Made by a program: the position numbers and the translations under genes | In this document: positions 25,474-34,857 of the stretch, piece by piece | Layout: each line of letters starts with the position of its first letter | How positions within the stretch are numbered: position 1 is the first letter of the stretch | Notes under the pieces: model-generated | The model's database searches: none | Seen by the model: the letters and a program-made list of their open reading frames with translations, nothing else | Told to the model about the DNA's origin: nothing | NCBI GenBank assembly: GCA_044226045.1 | Contig: JBGAHR010000010.1 | Coordinates: forward strand, 44,736 to 108,735 | DNA length: 64,000 nt | Origin: Endoryza sp044226045 | Lineage (GTDB): Bacteria; Bacteroidota; Bacteroidia; Chitinophagales; Chitinophagaceae | Reading direction: 5' to 3'

Positions 25474-26511
25474 TTACACGGCCCGTGTATTTTTCGTCTT
25501 TTTCTTTTCTTCTTTTTCAGTTACATCAAACTTCAGATTGTGTCCGATGGTCACTTCTCCGAATTCGGATTTGATTTTGATCGGAATGTTTCCGGCTCCG
25601 GCTTTTCCGGAATAATCATGATCGAATTTAGGACCGCGGCGATCATCATCATCTCCCTCTTCTTTGATGGAAAAACCTGATTTGTTATCCACTTCAGAGA
25701 AGCTGGTTCTGATATCAAAGCTGGCCGACAGGTTATTCGATGCATCGAGGTATAGCTGGGTAAAGCTGTTTTTGATGTTCAGGTTTTTAAGACTGTTGTC
25801 GATACCGAGTTTGACCCCGCCGCTGTGTTCAACGGTAACCTGCACATTGCCTTCCAGTTTATTCACCTGCGTGCGTGAGAAGTGAATATCCAGCTGTCCG
25901 TTGCTGATACTTTCGATGCTGCTGCCGGCACTGAATTCAATACTCACTCTTTTTACGTTGCTCAACTTGCCGGCAGTGAGTGTGCCGAATTTCTGCACCA
26001 CAGACAGTTCACCGCTGTAATCGGGAATGCTCATCTTTCCAAATTCATTTTTGGCAACCAGGCTCAGTTTTGAAGGCAGGTATACAACGTAATCAATATT
26101 GAAACGGGTGTTATTGTATTTTTCGCCCTGTGGCCATTTTTGTTTTTTATCGCCGATTTTGGTTGTGAAGTATACTTCACTGCCATTTTTGCCATCTTCA
26201 ATGCTGATCCTGTCCAGCAGTTCCTGCGCCACTTCTTCACTATTGGCTTTGGCAGACATGGATATTTCAACCTTTACTTCGTTTTTATCCCAGGTATTGA
26301 TTTTAAGTTCACCAAAGCGATTGTCGAACCTGGCTTTATCCGAACTGCTGACCGGGTATGATTTACTGTAAGATTTTTTCTTTTCGTATTTGGGTTCCTG
26401 CTCGTCGCCATTGGCGCGGGTCAGGCCGCTTACAAATACCGTAAACAGAAGAAGAAGGCTGTATGACTTTAAAATTGATTTCATGTGTGTGATTTTTGAA
26501 TGTAATGTCAT
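25474..26511 (-). CDS. Secreted adhesin-like beta-helix protein (DUF4097-like)
   Basis: 345-residue exported protein. A hydrophobic signal segment (about 14-32) is followed by repeated beta-strand rungs with a GEL/FGEVxI pattern (RFGELKINTWD, EFGKMSIPDYSG, KFGTLTAG, EFGEVTIGHN). This resembles the right-handed beta-helix of putative auto-transporter adhesin/DUF4097 proteins. Its ATG overlaps the upstream stop by 4 nt (ATGA). An internal ATG at 26484 gives a tidier signal peptide, so either start is possible. Last gene of the sigma-factor operon. It probably senses or represents the envelope state the sigma factor answers to, but this is inference. Confidence 0.75.
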   Translation of the reverse strand: MTLHSKITHMKSILKSYSLLLLFTVFVSGLTRANGDEQEPKYEKKKSYSKSYPVSSSDKARFDNRFGELKINTWDKNEVKVEISMSAKANSEEVAQELLDRISIEDGKNGSEVYFTTKIGDKKQKWPQGEKYNNTRFNIDYVVYLPSKLSLVAKNEFGKMSIPDYSGELSVVQKFGTLTAGKLSNVKRVSIEFSAGSSIESISNGQLDIHFSRTQVNKLEGNVQVTVEHSGGVKLGIDNSLKNLNIKNSFTQLYLDASNNLSASFDIRTSFSEVDNKSGFSIKEEGDDDDRRGPKFDHDYSGKAGAGNIPIKIKSEFGEVTIGHNLKFDVTEKEEKKKTKNTRAV

Positions 26512-27122
26512 CCCTGGTTTTTAATAGCGGATTCCTTACTGCTTTTCCGGATCTGTTGAATGATCTGGAGTTGTTGATTCAGCAGGTCCATCTGCAGTTG
26601 GAGATTGCTGATCATAGCCTCAAGCAATTGCTCCCGGTTGGGATTAGCCGGCAACTGCTGCTTGAGTGAGTTGTAAGAACTGTCGAGTTTATTGATATCG
26701 CCAAGAAACTGTTTGTACAGGACCGGATTGTCTTTTTCAATTTGTTTCAGCTCGGATTGTTTCAGTTCAATCAATTGGGTAAAATGATAAACTTCTTTTG
26801 CATAAGCCGGATTGATTTCATTCAGCAAAGCGCTGTCGTTGCTGCTGATGGCAGGTGGCTGAACGGGTGTTTGGGCAATAGATGCTGTTTCCGCGGGTTT
26901 TTTCCCCTCATTCCTGATAAAAAGAATGGTGCCCGTTACCAGTATCACAGCTGCAGCGGCGGCCCATTTGATCCATCCCAACCTTACAACTTTTGCAGCA
27001 GGTTGTGTAGCCAGTCCGGGATTCAATCTTCCCTGGATACTATTCCATACCTGGTCCGTCGGCGCTTCGTTGTCGAAGGCATCACGGTTACTGTTTACAA
27101 AATCCTCGAGTCGGTTGCTCAT
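26508..27122 (-). CDS. Putative membrane anti-sigma factor
   Basis: 204 residues with a single transmembrane helix at about 50-66 (WIKWAAAAAVILVTGTILFI). The short cytosolic N-terminus (MSNRLEDFVNSNRDAFDNEAPTD) resembles the N-terminal segment of uncharacterised membrane proteins encoded next to ECF sigma genes in Bacteroidota. The periplasmic part has a Gln/Leu-rich coiled coil (about 115-195). No zinc-binding HxxxCxxC anti-sigma motif is seen. It overlaps both neighbours by 4 nt, so sigma, this protein and the secreted product are made together. Role assigned mostly from position. Confidence 0.65.
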   Translation of the reverse strand: MSNRLEDFVNSNRDAFDNEAPTDQVWNSIQGRLNPGLATQPAAKVVRLGWIKWAAAAAVILVTGTILFIRNEGKKPAETASIAQTPVQPPAISSNDSALLNEINPAYAKEVYHFTQLIELKQSELKQIEKDNPVLYKQFLGDINKLDSSYNSLKQQLPANPNREQLLEAMISNLQLQMDLLNQQLQIIQQIRKSSKESAIKNQG

Positions 27123-27676
27123 AAATAACCTCCTTCTTTTATGATGTTCAGTAATTTCTGTTTCGCCCTGATGTATTGCGTACGCACGGTGTTGTGTGAA
27201 ATTCCTACGATCTCCGATATCTCTTCATGATCGTACCCTTCCAGCAAATACAATGTCAGTACGGTCCGGTATCCATCAGGTAATTTCTCAATGGCTTTTT
27301 TTACCTGGTCCACTTTGTATTGAACCTCTTTTTCATCCAGCACTTCCTCCTGCGGTAATTCCGGCAGGCCGGTACTTTCAATTTCAATAAAATGAACCCT
27401 TCGCTTCCTCAAGACAGTAATTGACTTGTTGATGACGATCTTTTTCAACCAGGCGCCAAATGTCGACCGGTAGTTAAAATCGTGAAGCGAGCGAAAAGCA
27501 TCAACAAAAGCTTCCTGCAGAACGTCCTCTGCATCGGCCCTGTTGTTGACAATACGCAGGCTGGTGTTAAACATCGCCTTCGAGTATTGTTGGTACAACG
27601 CCTGGTAACTAGGTGCATGCCCCTGTTTACAACGCTCTACCAAATCATCCCGGACTATTGTTGCAGTCAGCTCCAA
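27119..27676 (-). CDS. ECF-type RNA polymerase sigma factor
   Basis: 185-residue sigma-70 of the extracytoplasmic-function class. Region 2 (about 15-85) has YQQYSKAMFNTSLRIVNNRADAEDVLQEAF in the typical layout. Region 4 (about 125-180) has LPDGYRTVLTLYLLEGYDHEEISEIVG and the helix-turn-helix ISHNTVRTQYIRAKQKL. The frame has no ATG before region 2: the only NTG start upstream is the TTG at 27676, giving MELTATIVRDD, and a TGA closes the frame about 70 nt further up. An ATT start cannot be ruled out. First gene of a coupled operon with the putative anti-sigma factor. Confidence 0.92.
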   Translation of the reverse strand: MELTATIVRDDLVERCKQGHAPSYQALYQQYSKAMFNTSLRIVNNRADAEDVLQEAFVDAFRSLHDFNYRSTFGAWLKKIVINKSITVLRKRRVHFIEIESTGLPELPQEEVLDEKEVQYKVDQVKKAIEKLPDGYRTVLTLYLLEGYDHEEISEIVGISHNTVRTQYIRAKQKLLNIIKEGGYL

Positions 27677-27733
27677 AATGATGGTGTTTTTAAAGTGATA
27701 TAATAGAGTCGTGTTTAATAACCGGTTGTTGCA

Positions 27734-27964
27734 TGTATCGTTTCAAGTTTATCGTTTCAGGTTTAATGTTATCGGACGGGGATCAACTAAAATTTGTTTA
27801 AAAACCTGATAATCATTGATATGGGAATCTTGTACAGGGCGGATGCAAAGTCTGAAAACTTTTTATCTTTTTTCACCATTCACGATTTCAAGGCGGAACG
27901 ATAAACGTTAAACATGAAACGATAAACTTGAACCGATAAACCTTAAACCGGGAACGAGAAACCA
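27734..27964. repeat. Paired inverted heptamer arrays (AAACGAT family)
   Basis: TTCAAGTTTATCGTTTCA at 27742-27759 is the exact reverse complement of 27915-27932. The right arm (27895-27964) continues as nine units in 7-nt register, such as AAACGTT, AAACATG, AAACGAT, AAACTTG and AAACCTT. The gap 27677-28002 otherwise holds a non-repeat loop of about 150 nt and a -7 element. Confidence 0.9.
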
Positions 27965-27972
27965 AACTCCCC

Positions 27973-27980
27973 TACCTTTG
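27973..27980 (+). promoter_or_regulatory. Probable -7 element for the acyl-CoA dehydrogenase gene
   Basis: TACCTTTG is an exact TAnnTTTG match 22 nt before the start codon. The -33 position falls in the heptamer array and shows no TTTG. Confidence 0.5.
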
Positions 27981-28002
27981 CACCACTAAATTACGCTTGC
28001 TT

Positions 28003-29181
28003 ATGGCACAGGACCTGTTTCAATCTCCGGATTATTTTAACATCGATGAATTGCTTACGGAAGAGCACAAATTGATTCGTGAAACTGTAAGAAACTATGT
28101 AAAAAAAGAGATCTCACCAATCATTGAAGACTACGCCCAGAAAGCGGAGTTCCCGCAACAGATCGTCAAACAAATGGGAGAACTGGGTTGCTTCGGACCC
28201 ACCGTTCCGGAACAATATGGCGGAGGCGGACTCGACTATATCAGCTATGGATTGATGATGCAGGAACTGGAAAGAGGGGATAGCGGGGTCAGATCTACGG
28301 CTTCCGTTCAGGGATCGCTGGTAATGTTTCCCATTTATGAGTATGGAAGCGAAGAACAACGCATGAAATACCTGCCTAAACTGGCCAGTGGTGAATGGCT
28401 GGGCTGTTTTGGTTTAACAGAACCAGACCATGGAAGCAACCCGGCGGGTATGCTTACCAATATCAAAGACAAGGGTGATCACGTGATATTGAACGGATCC
28501 AAAATGTGGATCAGCAATGCGCCTTTCTCACAGGTGGCAGTAGTGTGGGCCCGCGACGAGCAGGGAGATATCCGCGGCCTGATCGTTGAGCGCGGAATGC
28601 CCGGATTTTCCACTCCCACCACCCATGGCAAATGGAGCCTCCGCGCGAGCGCCACGGGTGAACTGGTATTTGACAATGTAAAAGTTCCCAAGGAAAATAT
28701 TCTTCCGAATGTAAAAGGACTTAAAGGGCCCCTCAGTTGTTTGACAAAAGCAAGATATGGAATCGCCTGGGGTGCCGTTGGAGCAGCGATGGATTGTTAT
28801 GATACAGCCCTTCGCTATTCCAAGGAGAGAATCCAATTCGACCGACCCATCGGAGGATTTCAATTGCAGCAGAAAAAACTCGCTGAGATGATTACCGAAA
28901 TTACCAAGGCGCAATTGTTGAACTGGCGTTTGGGCGTTTTGATGTCCGAACACAAGGCAACTCCGCAACAGGTGAGTATGGCCAAAAGAAATGCCTGTGC
29001 CATCGCCGCCCAGATCGCGAGAGATGCCCGCCAGATGCTGGGAGGAATGGGTATTACCGGCGAATACAGCATCATGCGGCATATGATGAACCTCGAAAGT
29101 GTGATCACTTATGAAGGAACACACGATATACACCTCCTGATCACAGGTATGGACGTAACAGGTCTGAATGCCTTCAAATAA
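28003..29181 (+). CDS. Acyl-CoA dehydrogenase, glutaryl-CoA dehydrogenase type
   Basis: FAD flavoprotein of 392 residues. It most resembles glutaryl-CoA dehydrogenase, which oxidises and decarboxylates glutaryl-CoA to crotonyl-CoA in lysine and tryptophan breakdown. Family signatures are GCFGLTEPDHGSNPAGM (FAD/substrate contact), KMWISNAPFSQVAVVWA, RYGIAWGAVGAAMDCYDTALRYSKER and the catalytic Glu in TYEGTHDIH near the C-terminus. Arg in RASATGEL is in the position of GCDH's substrate-binding segment. ATG 28003 is preferred over a TTG 6 nt upstream. The isobutyryl/short-chain class cannot be fully excluded. Confidence 0.9.
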   Translation: MAQDLFQSPDYFNIDELLTEEHKLIRETVRNYVKKEISPIIEDYAQKAEFPQQIVKQMGELGCFGPTVPEQYGGGGLDYISYGLMMQELERGDSGVRSTASVQGSLVMFPIYEYGSEEQRMKYLPKLASGEWLGCFGLTEPDHGSNPAGMLTNIKDKGDHVILNGSKMWISNAPFSQVAVVWARDEQGDIRGLIVERGMPGFSTPTTHGKWSLRASATGELVFDNVKVPKENILPNVKGLKGPLSCLTKARYGIAWGAVGAAMDCYDTALRYSKERIQFDRPIGGFQLQQKKLAEMITEITKAQLLNWRLGVLMSEHKATPQQVSMAKRNACAIAAQIARDARQMLGGMGITGEYSIMRHMMNLESVITYEGTHDIHLLITGMDVTGLNAFK

Positions 29182-29216
29182 GGAATCAGATAAAAAAGAA
29201 TCAATCAAAGCCGTGT

Positions 29217-29723
29217 ATGAGAATATTCCTGATCGGATTTATGGGTAGTGGAAAGACGCACTGGGGCAAGGTACTTGCTTCGCGCCTGCAATTGCCTTTT
29301 TACGATCTGGATGCCATCATCACGGAATCACAGGGTAAATCCATTTCAGACATTTTCGCAGAATCCGGTGAGGAATATTTCAGGCAACTCGAGAGAGACC
29401 TGCTCCGGGATATCGTGGAAAGAAATCCGGCCATCGTATTGTCTTGCGGCGGCGGCACGCCCTGCTTTTTCAACAATATCGATTTCATGAAGAAATCGGG
29501 GACAGTGGTGTGGTTGAATACAGCCGTAGAGGCGCTGACGGAAAGACTGAAAAAGGAAAAAGCAAAAAGACCTCTCATCAGAGATATCAGTGATGAAAAC
29601 CTGCGGGCGTTCATATTGAAAAAAATGAATGACCGCAGGCTTTATTACGAACAGGCTGATGTGCACATCCTCGAAGACCAGGCGAGCCTGGACAGTTTAC
29701 TTCAACAGATATTACATGCATAA
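29217..29723 (+). CDS. aroK: Shikimate kinase
   Basis: Phosphorylates shikimate at the 3-OH in the route to chorismate. 168 residues, normal for AroK. Walker A GFMGSGKT (7-14), DLDAIITE (shikimate-binding Asp), the GGGTP motif (residues 79-83, binding shikimate) and the LID region KAKRPLIRD with its Arg are all present. It lies 35 nt after the dehydrogenase gene and its last codons overlap the next gene by 8 nt. Confidence 0.97.
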   Translation: MRIFLIGFMGSGKTHWGKVLASRLQLPFYDLDAIITESQGKSISDIFAESGEEYFRQLERDLLRDIVERNPAIVLSCGGGTPCFFNNIDFMKKSGTVVWLNTAVEALTERLKKEKAKRPLIRDISDENLRAFILKKMNDRRLYYEQADVHILEDQASLDSLLQQILHA

Positions 29724-30105
29724 AGGATTTTTAATTTGGGCTGCCCTGCTGGGCGCCCTGGCTGTTGCTTTAGGTGCGTTCGGGGCTCACGGGCTCAAAC
29801 AGGTTGTTCCCGCGGAAACTGTAGCTACATTTGAAACCGGAGTCCGATACCAGTTCTATCATGTATTCGGACTGTTGGCTATCGGTATTTTGTATAGCAG
29901 TGAAAACGGCCGTTACCTGAAATGGGCCGGTAATCTCTTCCTGCTGGGCATATTGCTTTTTTCGGGTTCCTTATACCTGTTGACTGCCTTGAAAGCAACG
30001 GATGTCGTTGGGTTATCCGGTATCGGTATTATCACGCCCTTTGGAGGATTGTGTTTTATAGCCGGATGGTTGATGTTGGCGCTGGCCATACGGAAAATCA
30101 GGTAA
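29716..30105 (+). CDS. DUF423 small membrane protein
   Basis: 129-residue integral membrane protein with about four helices (3-23, 45-63, 70-90, 98-125). The N-terminal LGALAVALGAFGAHGLK and the following YQFYHVFGLLAIG are the DUF423 (YgdD-like) hallmarks. The start ATG at 29716 overlaps the aroK stop by 8 nt, which suggests translational coupling. Function unknown across the family. The gene is convergent with the sensor kinase, with only 5 nt between the stops and no terminator I can see. Confidence 0.88.
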   Translation: MHKGFLIWAALLGALAVALGAFGAHGLKQVVPAETVATFETGVRYQFYHVFGLLAIGILYSSENGRYLKWAGNLFLLGILLFSGSLYLLTALKATDVVGLSGIGIITPFGGLCFIAGWLMLALAIRKIR

Positions 30106-30110
30106 GCGAT

Positions 30111-32045
30111 TTACAACGGGATAGTGAAGGTGATCAGGCTGCCGTTCCTGTTCTCCGCTTTGAAGTCGCCCCTGATGCTCTCCATTCTTCTTTTCATATT
30201 GCTAAGGCCGTTTCCAAATCTTCTGAGTTTTTCCGTGTCGATACCCACGCCATTGTCGCTAACGGTAATGATTAGTGTACCTTCTTTGATTTGCATCACA
30301 ATATTCACTTCCGAAGCCTGTGAGTGTTTGAGAATATTGTGGAGAGATTCTTTCACTGCCAGGAAAATATTTCTTCTCTTTTCTCCCGACATTTCAATCG
30401 AAGGAATGCTGTCGGGGACAAACACTTTACAGCTAATGGCAGTATTGTCGAAGTATTCGAGTGCATGCGCTCGCAGGTAGGCGACCAGGCTTTCGAGGGT
30501 ATCATTCGAACTTTTCATGGTCCAGATGATACTGTTCATCTTACCCAACAGGTCATTGGCAGAGTTGGAAATTTTTTCCAGTTCGGGAAAGGCCTGGTCT
30601 TTCATCTTGGTTTTAAGAATTTCACTGTGCAGGCGAATGGAGGTCATACCCGATCCCAGTTCATCATGCATGTCTGCCGAGATGCGATCTCTTTCTTCCT
30701 GCCGGGTGGTTACAATAGCGATCTGTTTTTCGAACTCCTTCCGCTCGTTTTCCAGTTTAAACCTTTCCCTTTCCTGGATTCTTTCCACCAGGTCGCGCCG
30801 GTTTTTATAAGCCAGACCCGAGAGGAAAAAGATCAGTTCGGTTACCACTCCGATTTCGTAATAGAGCAACCCCTTGTTAAGAAATTTCGGTCCGAACTTG
30901 ATACCGACCAGCAGCAGGAGAGAGAGGATTGAGAAAAAGATCAGGGCGCCATTTCCCCAGGCGAGGTAATTCAATAATTTATCCTTTCTGCCGAAGCTGT
31001 AAACGATAAACACCACCCCTATCAGGAACATAAAAATCTTGATCACATAATTCTCCAGTGAATACAGGATCACATAGCGATCGGTCATAAAATAGATACC
31101 GGAGAAAAGCACCAGCAACCCGACCAGTATCCAGCTGGCAATTTTCAGGAATCGGTGCAACCGCGGATGATAATTTTTGGTATTGATGAACCAACGAACA
31201 AAATACAGGTAGCAGAATACTCCCAGGCTCAGAATGATAAAATCAAGGTATTCTTCATAAACAAAATTCCATTCTTTGCTTTCCGTCAAGGAGTACGACT
31301 TGAAGAAGAACAGCACGGTGGAACAAAAGGCGTAGATAGCGTAAAACAAAAACTCTTTCGCACGCGTCTGAATAAAAACAGCCAGCGAATAAAAGATCAT
31401 CAACAGCAGAATACCCGAAATAACATAGGTGGAGATATCAATCGTTGGATCGCGGTACTTTACTGTTTTTTCCCAATAGCGGATAAAATCTCTTTCAACC
31501 AGGCAGGGTGAAAAATTATTGGCGTTGGTCCGAATAAAATTAAAAGAGGAGAAAAACACGGCTCTTTCCCCGGGTGCCAGCTTCAATAATTTGGCGGCAG
31601 GATAAACGATGCTTTTGATGGCTGAATCGGGAATCTGGGAAATGGTGCCTGCTATATTGGAAGGGTCAGCTTTGAATATTCGTTGGTTACGCAAATAATA
31701 GCCAGGGGTGAAGTAGATCTGCTCTTCCTTGTCGGAGCTGTTGTGCAGGTAAAACCGAAGCACCACGGTCTCCTCCATGAAATGCTGGGGGATTCCCTTA
31801 TGTATGACGATGAATGAAACTGGTTTGTAGGTAAGGGAAGCCAGCTCGCTGGCGGAGGGGTTTTTATGGGGCGTTACACCCAGGTCGCACAACTGCCCGA
31901 TGTCTTCAAAGAACCGGACCTTGAAGGCATCTATGTCCATCGAATCTTTTTCCTGGGCCCTCAACTCCAGCGGTGCCAGTAGCAGAAGAAGTCCCCAAAA
32001 GGACAGTAGCAGAGAGAGTGGTAAAAAAGTCCGGGTTATACGCAT
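30111..32045 (-). CDS. Sensor histidine kinase with 7TMR-DISM module
   Basis: 644-residue membrane receptor. A signal peptide (1-30) precedes an extracellular 7TMR-DISM ligand-binding beta domain (about 35-190), seven helices (about 205-420), a coiled-coil linker (about 425-450), a HisKA_3 dimerisation domain with ERDRISADMHDELGSG (phospho-His about 459) and a HATPase with KESLHNILKHS, SDNGVGID and GNGLSNMKRRM. HisKA_3 kinases normally pair with NarL/LuxR-type regulators, but none is encoded nearby, so this is an orphan in the window. The extracellular domain probably binds a carbohydrate or similar small ligand (inference). Confidence 0.93.
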   Translation of the reverse strand: MRITRTFLPLSLLLSFWGLLLLLAPLELRAQEKDSMDIDAFKVRFFEDIGQLCDLGVTPHKNPSASELASLTYKPVSFIVIHKGIPQHFMEETVVLRFYLHNSSDKEEQIYFTPGYYLRNQRIFKADPSNIAGTISQIPDSAIKSIVYPAAKLLKLAPGERAVFFSSFNFIRTNANNFSPCLVERDFIRYWEKTVKYRDPTIDISTYVISGILLLMIFYSLAVFIQTRAKEFLFYAIYAFCSTVLFFFKSYSLTESKEWNFVYEEYLDFIILSLGVFCYLYFVRWFINTKNYHPRLHRFLKIASWILVGLLVLFSGIYFMTDRYVILYSLENYVIKIFMFLIGVVFIVYSFGRKDKLLNYLAWGNGALIFFSILSLLLLVGIKFGPKFLNKGLLYYEIGVVTELIFFLSGLAYKNRRDLVERIQERERFKLENERKEFEKQIAIVTTRQEERDRISADMHDELGSGMTSIRLHSEILKTKMKDQAFPELEKISNSANDLLGKMNSIIWTMKSSNDTLESLVAYLRAHALEYFDNTAISCKVFVPDSIPSIEMSGEKRRNIFLAVKESLHNILKHSQASEVNIVMQIKEGTLIITVSDNGVGIDTEKLRRFGNGLSNMKRRMESIRGDFKAENRNGSLITFTIPL

Positions 32046-32166
32046 ATCAGGTCAGACTGACTATTTGCGAATGTAGAATAAGTTTTGATCCTTACCTTCA
32101 TTTCTCCCTTGGAAAAGCATACCACAAAGCGGGTATGCATGCAGGGCAATCCTTATCTTTGTCGAT

Positions 32167-34752
32167 ATGGCCAATAGCTTGAAATCAAGTAAACGGTCGT
32201 CCAAACCTTCCCCTGATCAATTAAAGCCTGAGAAGGAAGAAAAAGTGAAGGTCAAAGAATTGGTGAAGGACGAACGTACCCACAAAATTGCCGGAGCGAT
32301 CGCGCTGCTCATCGCCGCATTTTCGTTCGTGGCCTTCATTTCCTATCTCTTTACCTGGAAAGATGATCAGAGCAAACTGGTTAACCAGGGAGCTTCCATT
32401 CTATGGTCTGGTTCCAATGTGCCAACAAAAAACCTGTTGGGAAACCTGGGCGCTTACATTTCATACCAGTTTTTTAATAACGGCTTTGGCCTGGCTTCCT
32501 TCTTCTTTTGCTGGTTTTGTGTAACCATTGGCACCAACTGGCTCTTCGGAAAAAAATATTTCTCCATTGGCAGGCAGTTGCGACATGTGATCATAGGGCT
32601 TGCTTTCTTCAGTGTGTTCCTGGCCTTTTTGTTTCCGGTCAATGATTTTTCCTATGGCGGCAATTTTGGAAAAACGGTTTCAGACTGGCTGGAGAAAACG
32701 CTTGGTAACATCGGCACGGCTGCTTTATTGTTCACCGGTGCGCTCGCCTATATCATCTGGCGATTCAACCCCGTTTTCAGAGTGCCATCTGTAAAAAAAT
32801 ACCGTTCTCCGAATATAGATTCCCTGCCCGCCGGTGACACGGCTGCAGAAGATTCCCCTGTGGAAACGACGGAAGAAGAAGTAAAGCCCAAATCCAATAA
32901 GCTGAAGGGCAATCGAACCATGGTGGTGACCAAAACCGACGAGGAAGAACCGGAATTCAGGATCGTTGAGAAAGTGGAAGAGCCGGTAACAGAAACAACT
33001 CCACTGGCAAAAACGCCGATTGCGGAAGACATCAGAAAAAAACTGGCAGAGGAAGCGATGCTGGAAGCCACAGAAGAAAACGAAGCGCTTCCTCCCATAG
33101 TGCCGGTACCTCCGGTGAACGATCTGCCGGTTACCGGAAAGAAGACGCCGGTTGCTCCCGATCTGCAACTGGAAATAAAAATGGCGCCGGAGTCGGAAGA
33201 AGAAGAGACCGTGGAAGGAACGGAAACAGAAAAACCGGTTCCGACGGAACCTTACGAACCCACCCTTGACCTGCGCGATTACAAATACCCCACCCTCGAT
33301 TTGCTGGAAACACACGGCAGTGAGAAGATCATACAGGATCCGGCAGAGTTGGAATCCAACAAAAACCAGATCATCACCACACTCAAGAACTACGATATCG
33401 CTATCCAGAAGATCAGCGCTACCGTAGGCCCTACCGTTACCCTGTACGAAATCGTTCCGGCTCCCGGGGTAAGGATTTCCCGCATCAAGAACCTGGAAGA
33501 TGATATCGCACTCAGCCTGGCGGCATTGGGTATCCGGATCATCGCTCCCATACCCGGAAAAGGAACCATTGGTATTGAGGTTCCCAATGTGAAGAAGACG
33601 ATTGTGAGTATGAAGACCGTGCTCGCCTCCGAGAAGTTTCAGCACAATAATTACAGCCTGCCCATTGCGATCGGCAAAAAGATCGACAACGAGAATTTCA
33701 TTGTTGACCTGGCCACCATGCCCCACCTGCTCATGGCCGGTGCAACGGGACAGGGTAAATCAGTGGGTGTAAACGCCATCCTGGTTTCGCTGCTGTACAA
33801 AAAACATCCTTCCCAACTGAAATTTGTACTCGTCGATCCGAAAAAAGTGGAGCTGAGTCTGTATCGTACGATCGAAAAGCATTTTCTCGCCAAATTACCC
33901 GGCGAAGAAGAGGCGATCATCACCGATACCAAAAAGGTGATCAATACCCTCAATGCGCTTTGCATTGAAATGGACAACCGATACGACTTATTGAAGGAAG
34001 CAGGCGCAAGAAACATCCGGGAGTACAATGAAAAATTTGTCAAGCGCCGTTTGAATCCTCAAAAGGGACACCAGTACCTGCCCTTCATCGTACTGGTCAT
34101 AGATGAATTTGCCGACCTGATCATGACTGCCGGAAAAGAAGTGGAAATGCCGATTGCGCGACTGGCCCAGTTGGCCCGTGCCGTTGGTATACACCTCATC
34201 ATTGCCACCCAACGACCTTCAGTTAACATTATCACAGGTACCATCAAAGCCAACTTCCCCGCACGTATAGCCTTTAAAGTCTCTTCCAAAGTAGACTCCC
34301 GGACCATCCTCGATACCGGAGGGGCCGAACAGCTCATCGGTAAGGGAGATATGCTGATTTCATACAATGGGGAAATTTCCCGTCTGCAGTGTGTATTTGT
34401 TGACACACCGGAAGTGGACAGTATCTGTGAATTTATCGGCGACCAGCGGGGATACCCGCAGGCATTCTTATTGCCGGAATATGTCGACGAGAAAGATATG
34501 GAGGGCAAAGACCTCGATTTGGGAGAGCGGGATCCTTTATTTGAAGAGGCTGCAAGACTGATCGTTCAAAACCAGGTAGGCTCAACTTCGCTGATCCAGC
34601 GGAGAATGAAGCTCGGCTATAATCGGGCCGGCCGCCTGATGGATCAACTGGAAGCCGCCGGGGTGGTAGGCCCCAACCAGGGTAGTAAAGCCCGCGATGT
34701 GCTGATTAAAACCGAAATGGACCTGGAACAATATCTTTCAACGCTCGGTTAG
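32167..34752 (+). CDS. ftsK: DNA translocase FtsK/SpoIIIE
   Basis: Septal motor that moves chromosome ends at division. 861 residues: four N-terminal membrane helices (about 38-60, 98-120, 135-158, 175-198), an acidic Glu/Pro-rich linker (about 220-380), alpha and beta motor domains with Walker A GATGQGKSVG (about 524-533) and Walker B VLVIDEFADL, and a C-terminal winged-helix gamma domain (about 795-860, SLIQRRMKLGYNRAGRLMDQLE) that reads polar DNA sequences. The length and short linker are normal for Bacteroidota. Followed by lolA, a common neighbour in this phylum. Confidence 0.97.
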   Translation: MANSLKSSKRSSKPSPDQLKPEKEEKVKVKELVKDERTHKIAGAIALLIAAFSFVAFISYLFTWKDDQSKLVNQGASILWSGSNVPTKNLLGNLGAYISYQFFNNGFGLASFFFCWFCVTIGTNWLFGKKYFSIGRQLRHVIIGLAFFSVFLAFLFPVNDFSYGGNFGKTVSDWLEKTLGNIGTAALLFTGALAYIIWRFNPVFRVPSVKKYRSPNIDSLPAGDTAAEDSPVETTEEEVKPKSNKLKGNRTMVVTKTDEEEPEFRIVEKVEEPVTETTPLAKTPIAEDIRKKLAEEAMLEATEENEALPPIVPVPPVNDLPVTGKKTPVAPDLQLEIKMAPESEEEETVEGTETEKPVPTEPYEPTLDLRDYKYPTLDLLETHGSEKIIQDPAELESNKNQIITTLKNYDIAIQKISATVGPTVTLYEIVPAPGVRISRIKNLEDDIALSLAALGIRIIAPIPGKGTIGIEVPNVKKTIVSMKTVLASEKFQHNNYSLPIAIGKKIDNENFIVDLATMPHLLMAGATGQGKSVGVNAILVSLLYKKHPSQLKFVLVDPKKVELSLYRTIEKHFLAKLPGEEEAIITDTKKVINTLNALCIEMDNRYDLLKEAGARNIREYNEKFVKRRLNPQKGHQYLPFIVLVIDEFADLIMTAGKEVEMPIARLAQLARAVGIHLIIATQRPSVNIITGTIKANFPARIAFKVSSKVDSRTILDTGGAEQLIGKGDMLISYNGEISRLQCVFVDTPEVDSICEFIGDQRGYPQAFLLPEYVDEKDMEGKDLDLGERDPLFEEAARLIVQNQVGSTSLIQRRMKLGYNRAGRLMDQLEAAGVVGPNQGSKARDVLIKTEMDLEQYLSTLG

Positions 34753-34857
34753 GTTTTTGTTAATACAATCGTCTCATTAAACGAAAATAAGTGAACCCCC
34801 GTCTATCTAAACCAGTCGTCGGGCTATATTTACAAATTGTAGTATTAAAAATTGATC

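Noticed and set aside
32725..33726. 333-codon minus-strand frame opposite ftsK
   Set aside because: Phe/Arg-rich antisense of the acidic linker; no start context.
34792..34857. Promoter for lolA (TATATTTA near 34827)
   Set aside because: Last base deviates and no -33 partner is found; read-through from ftsK is as likely.
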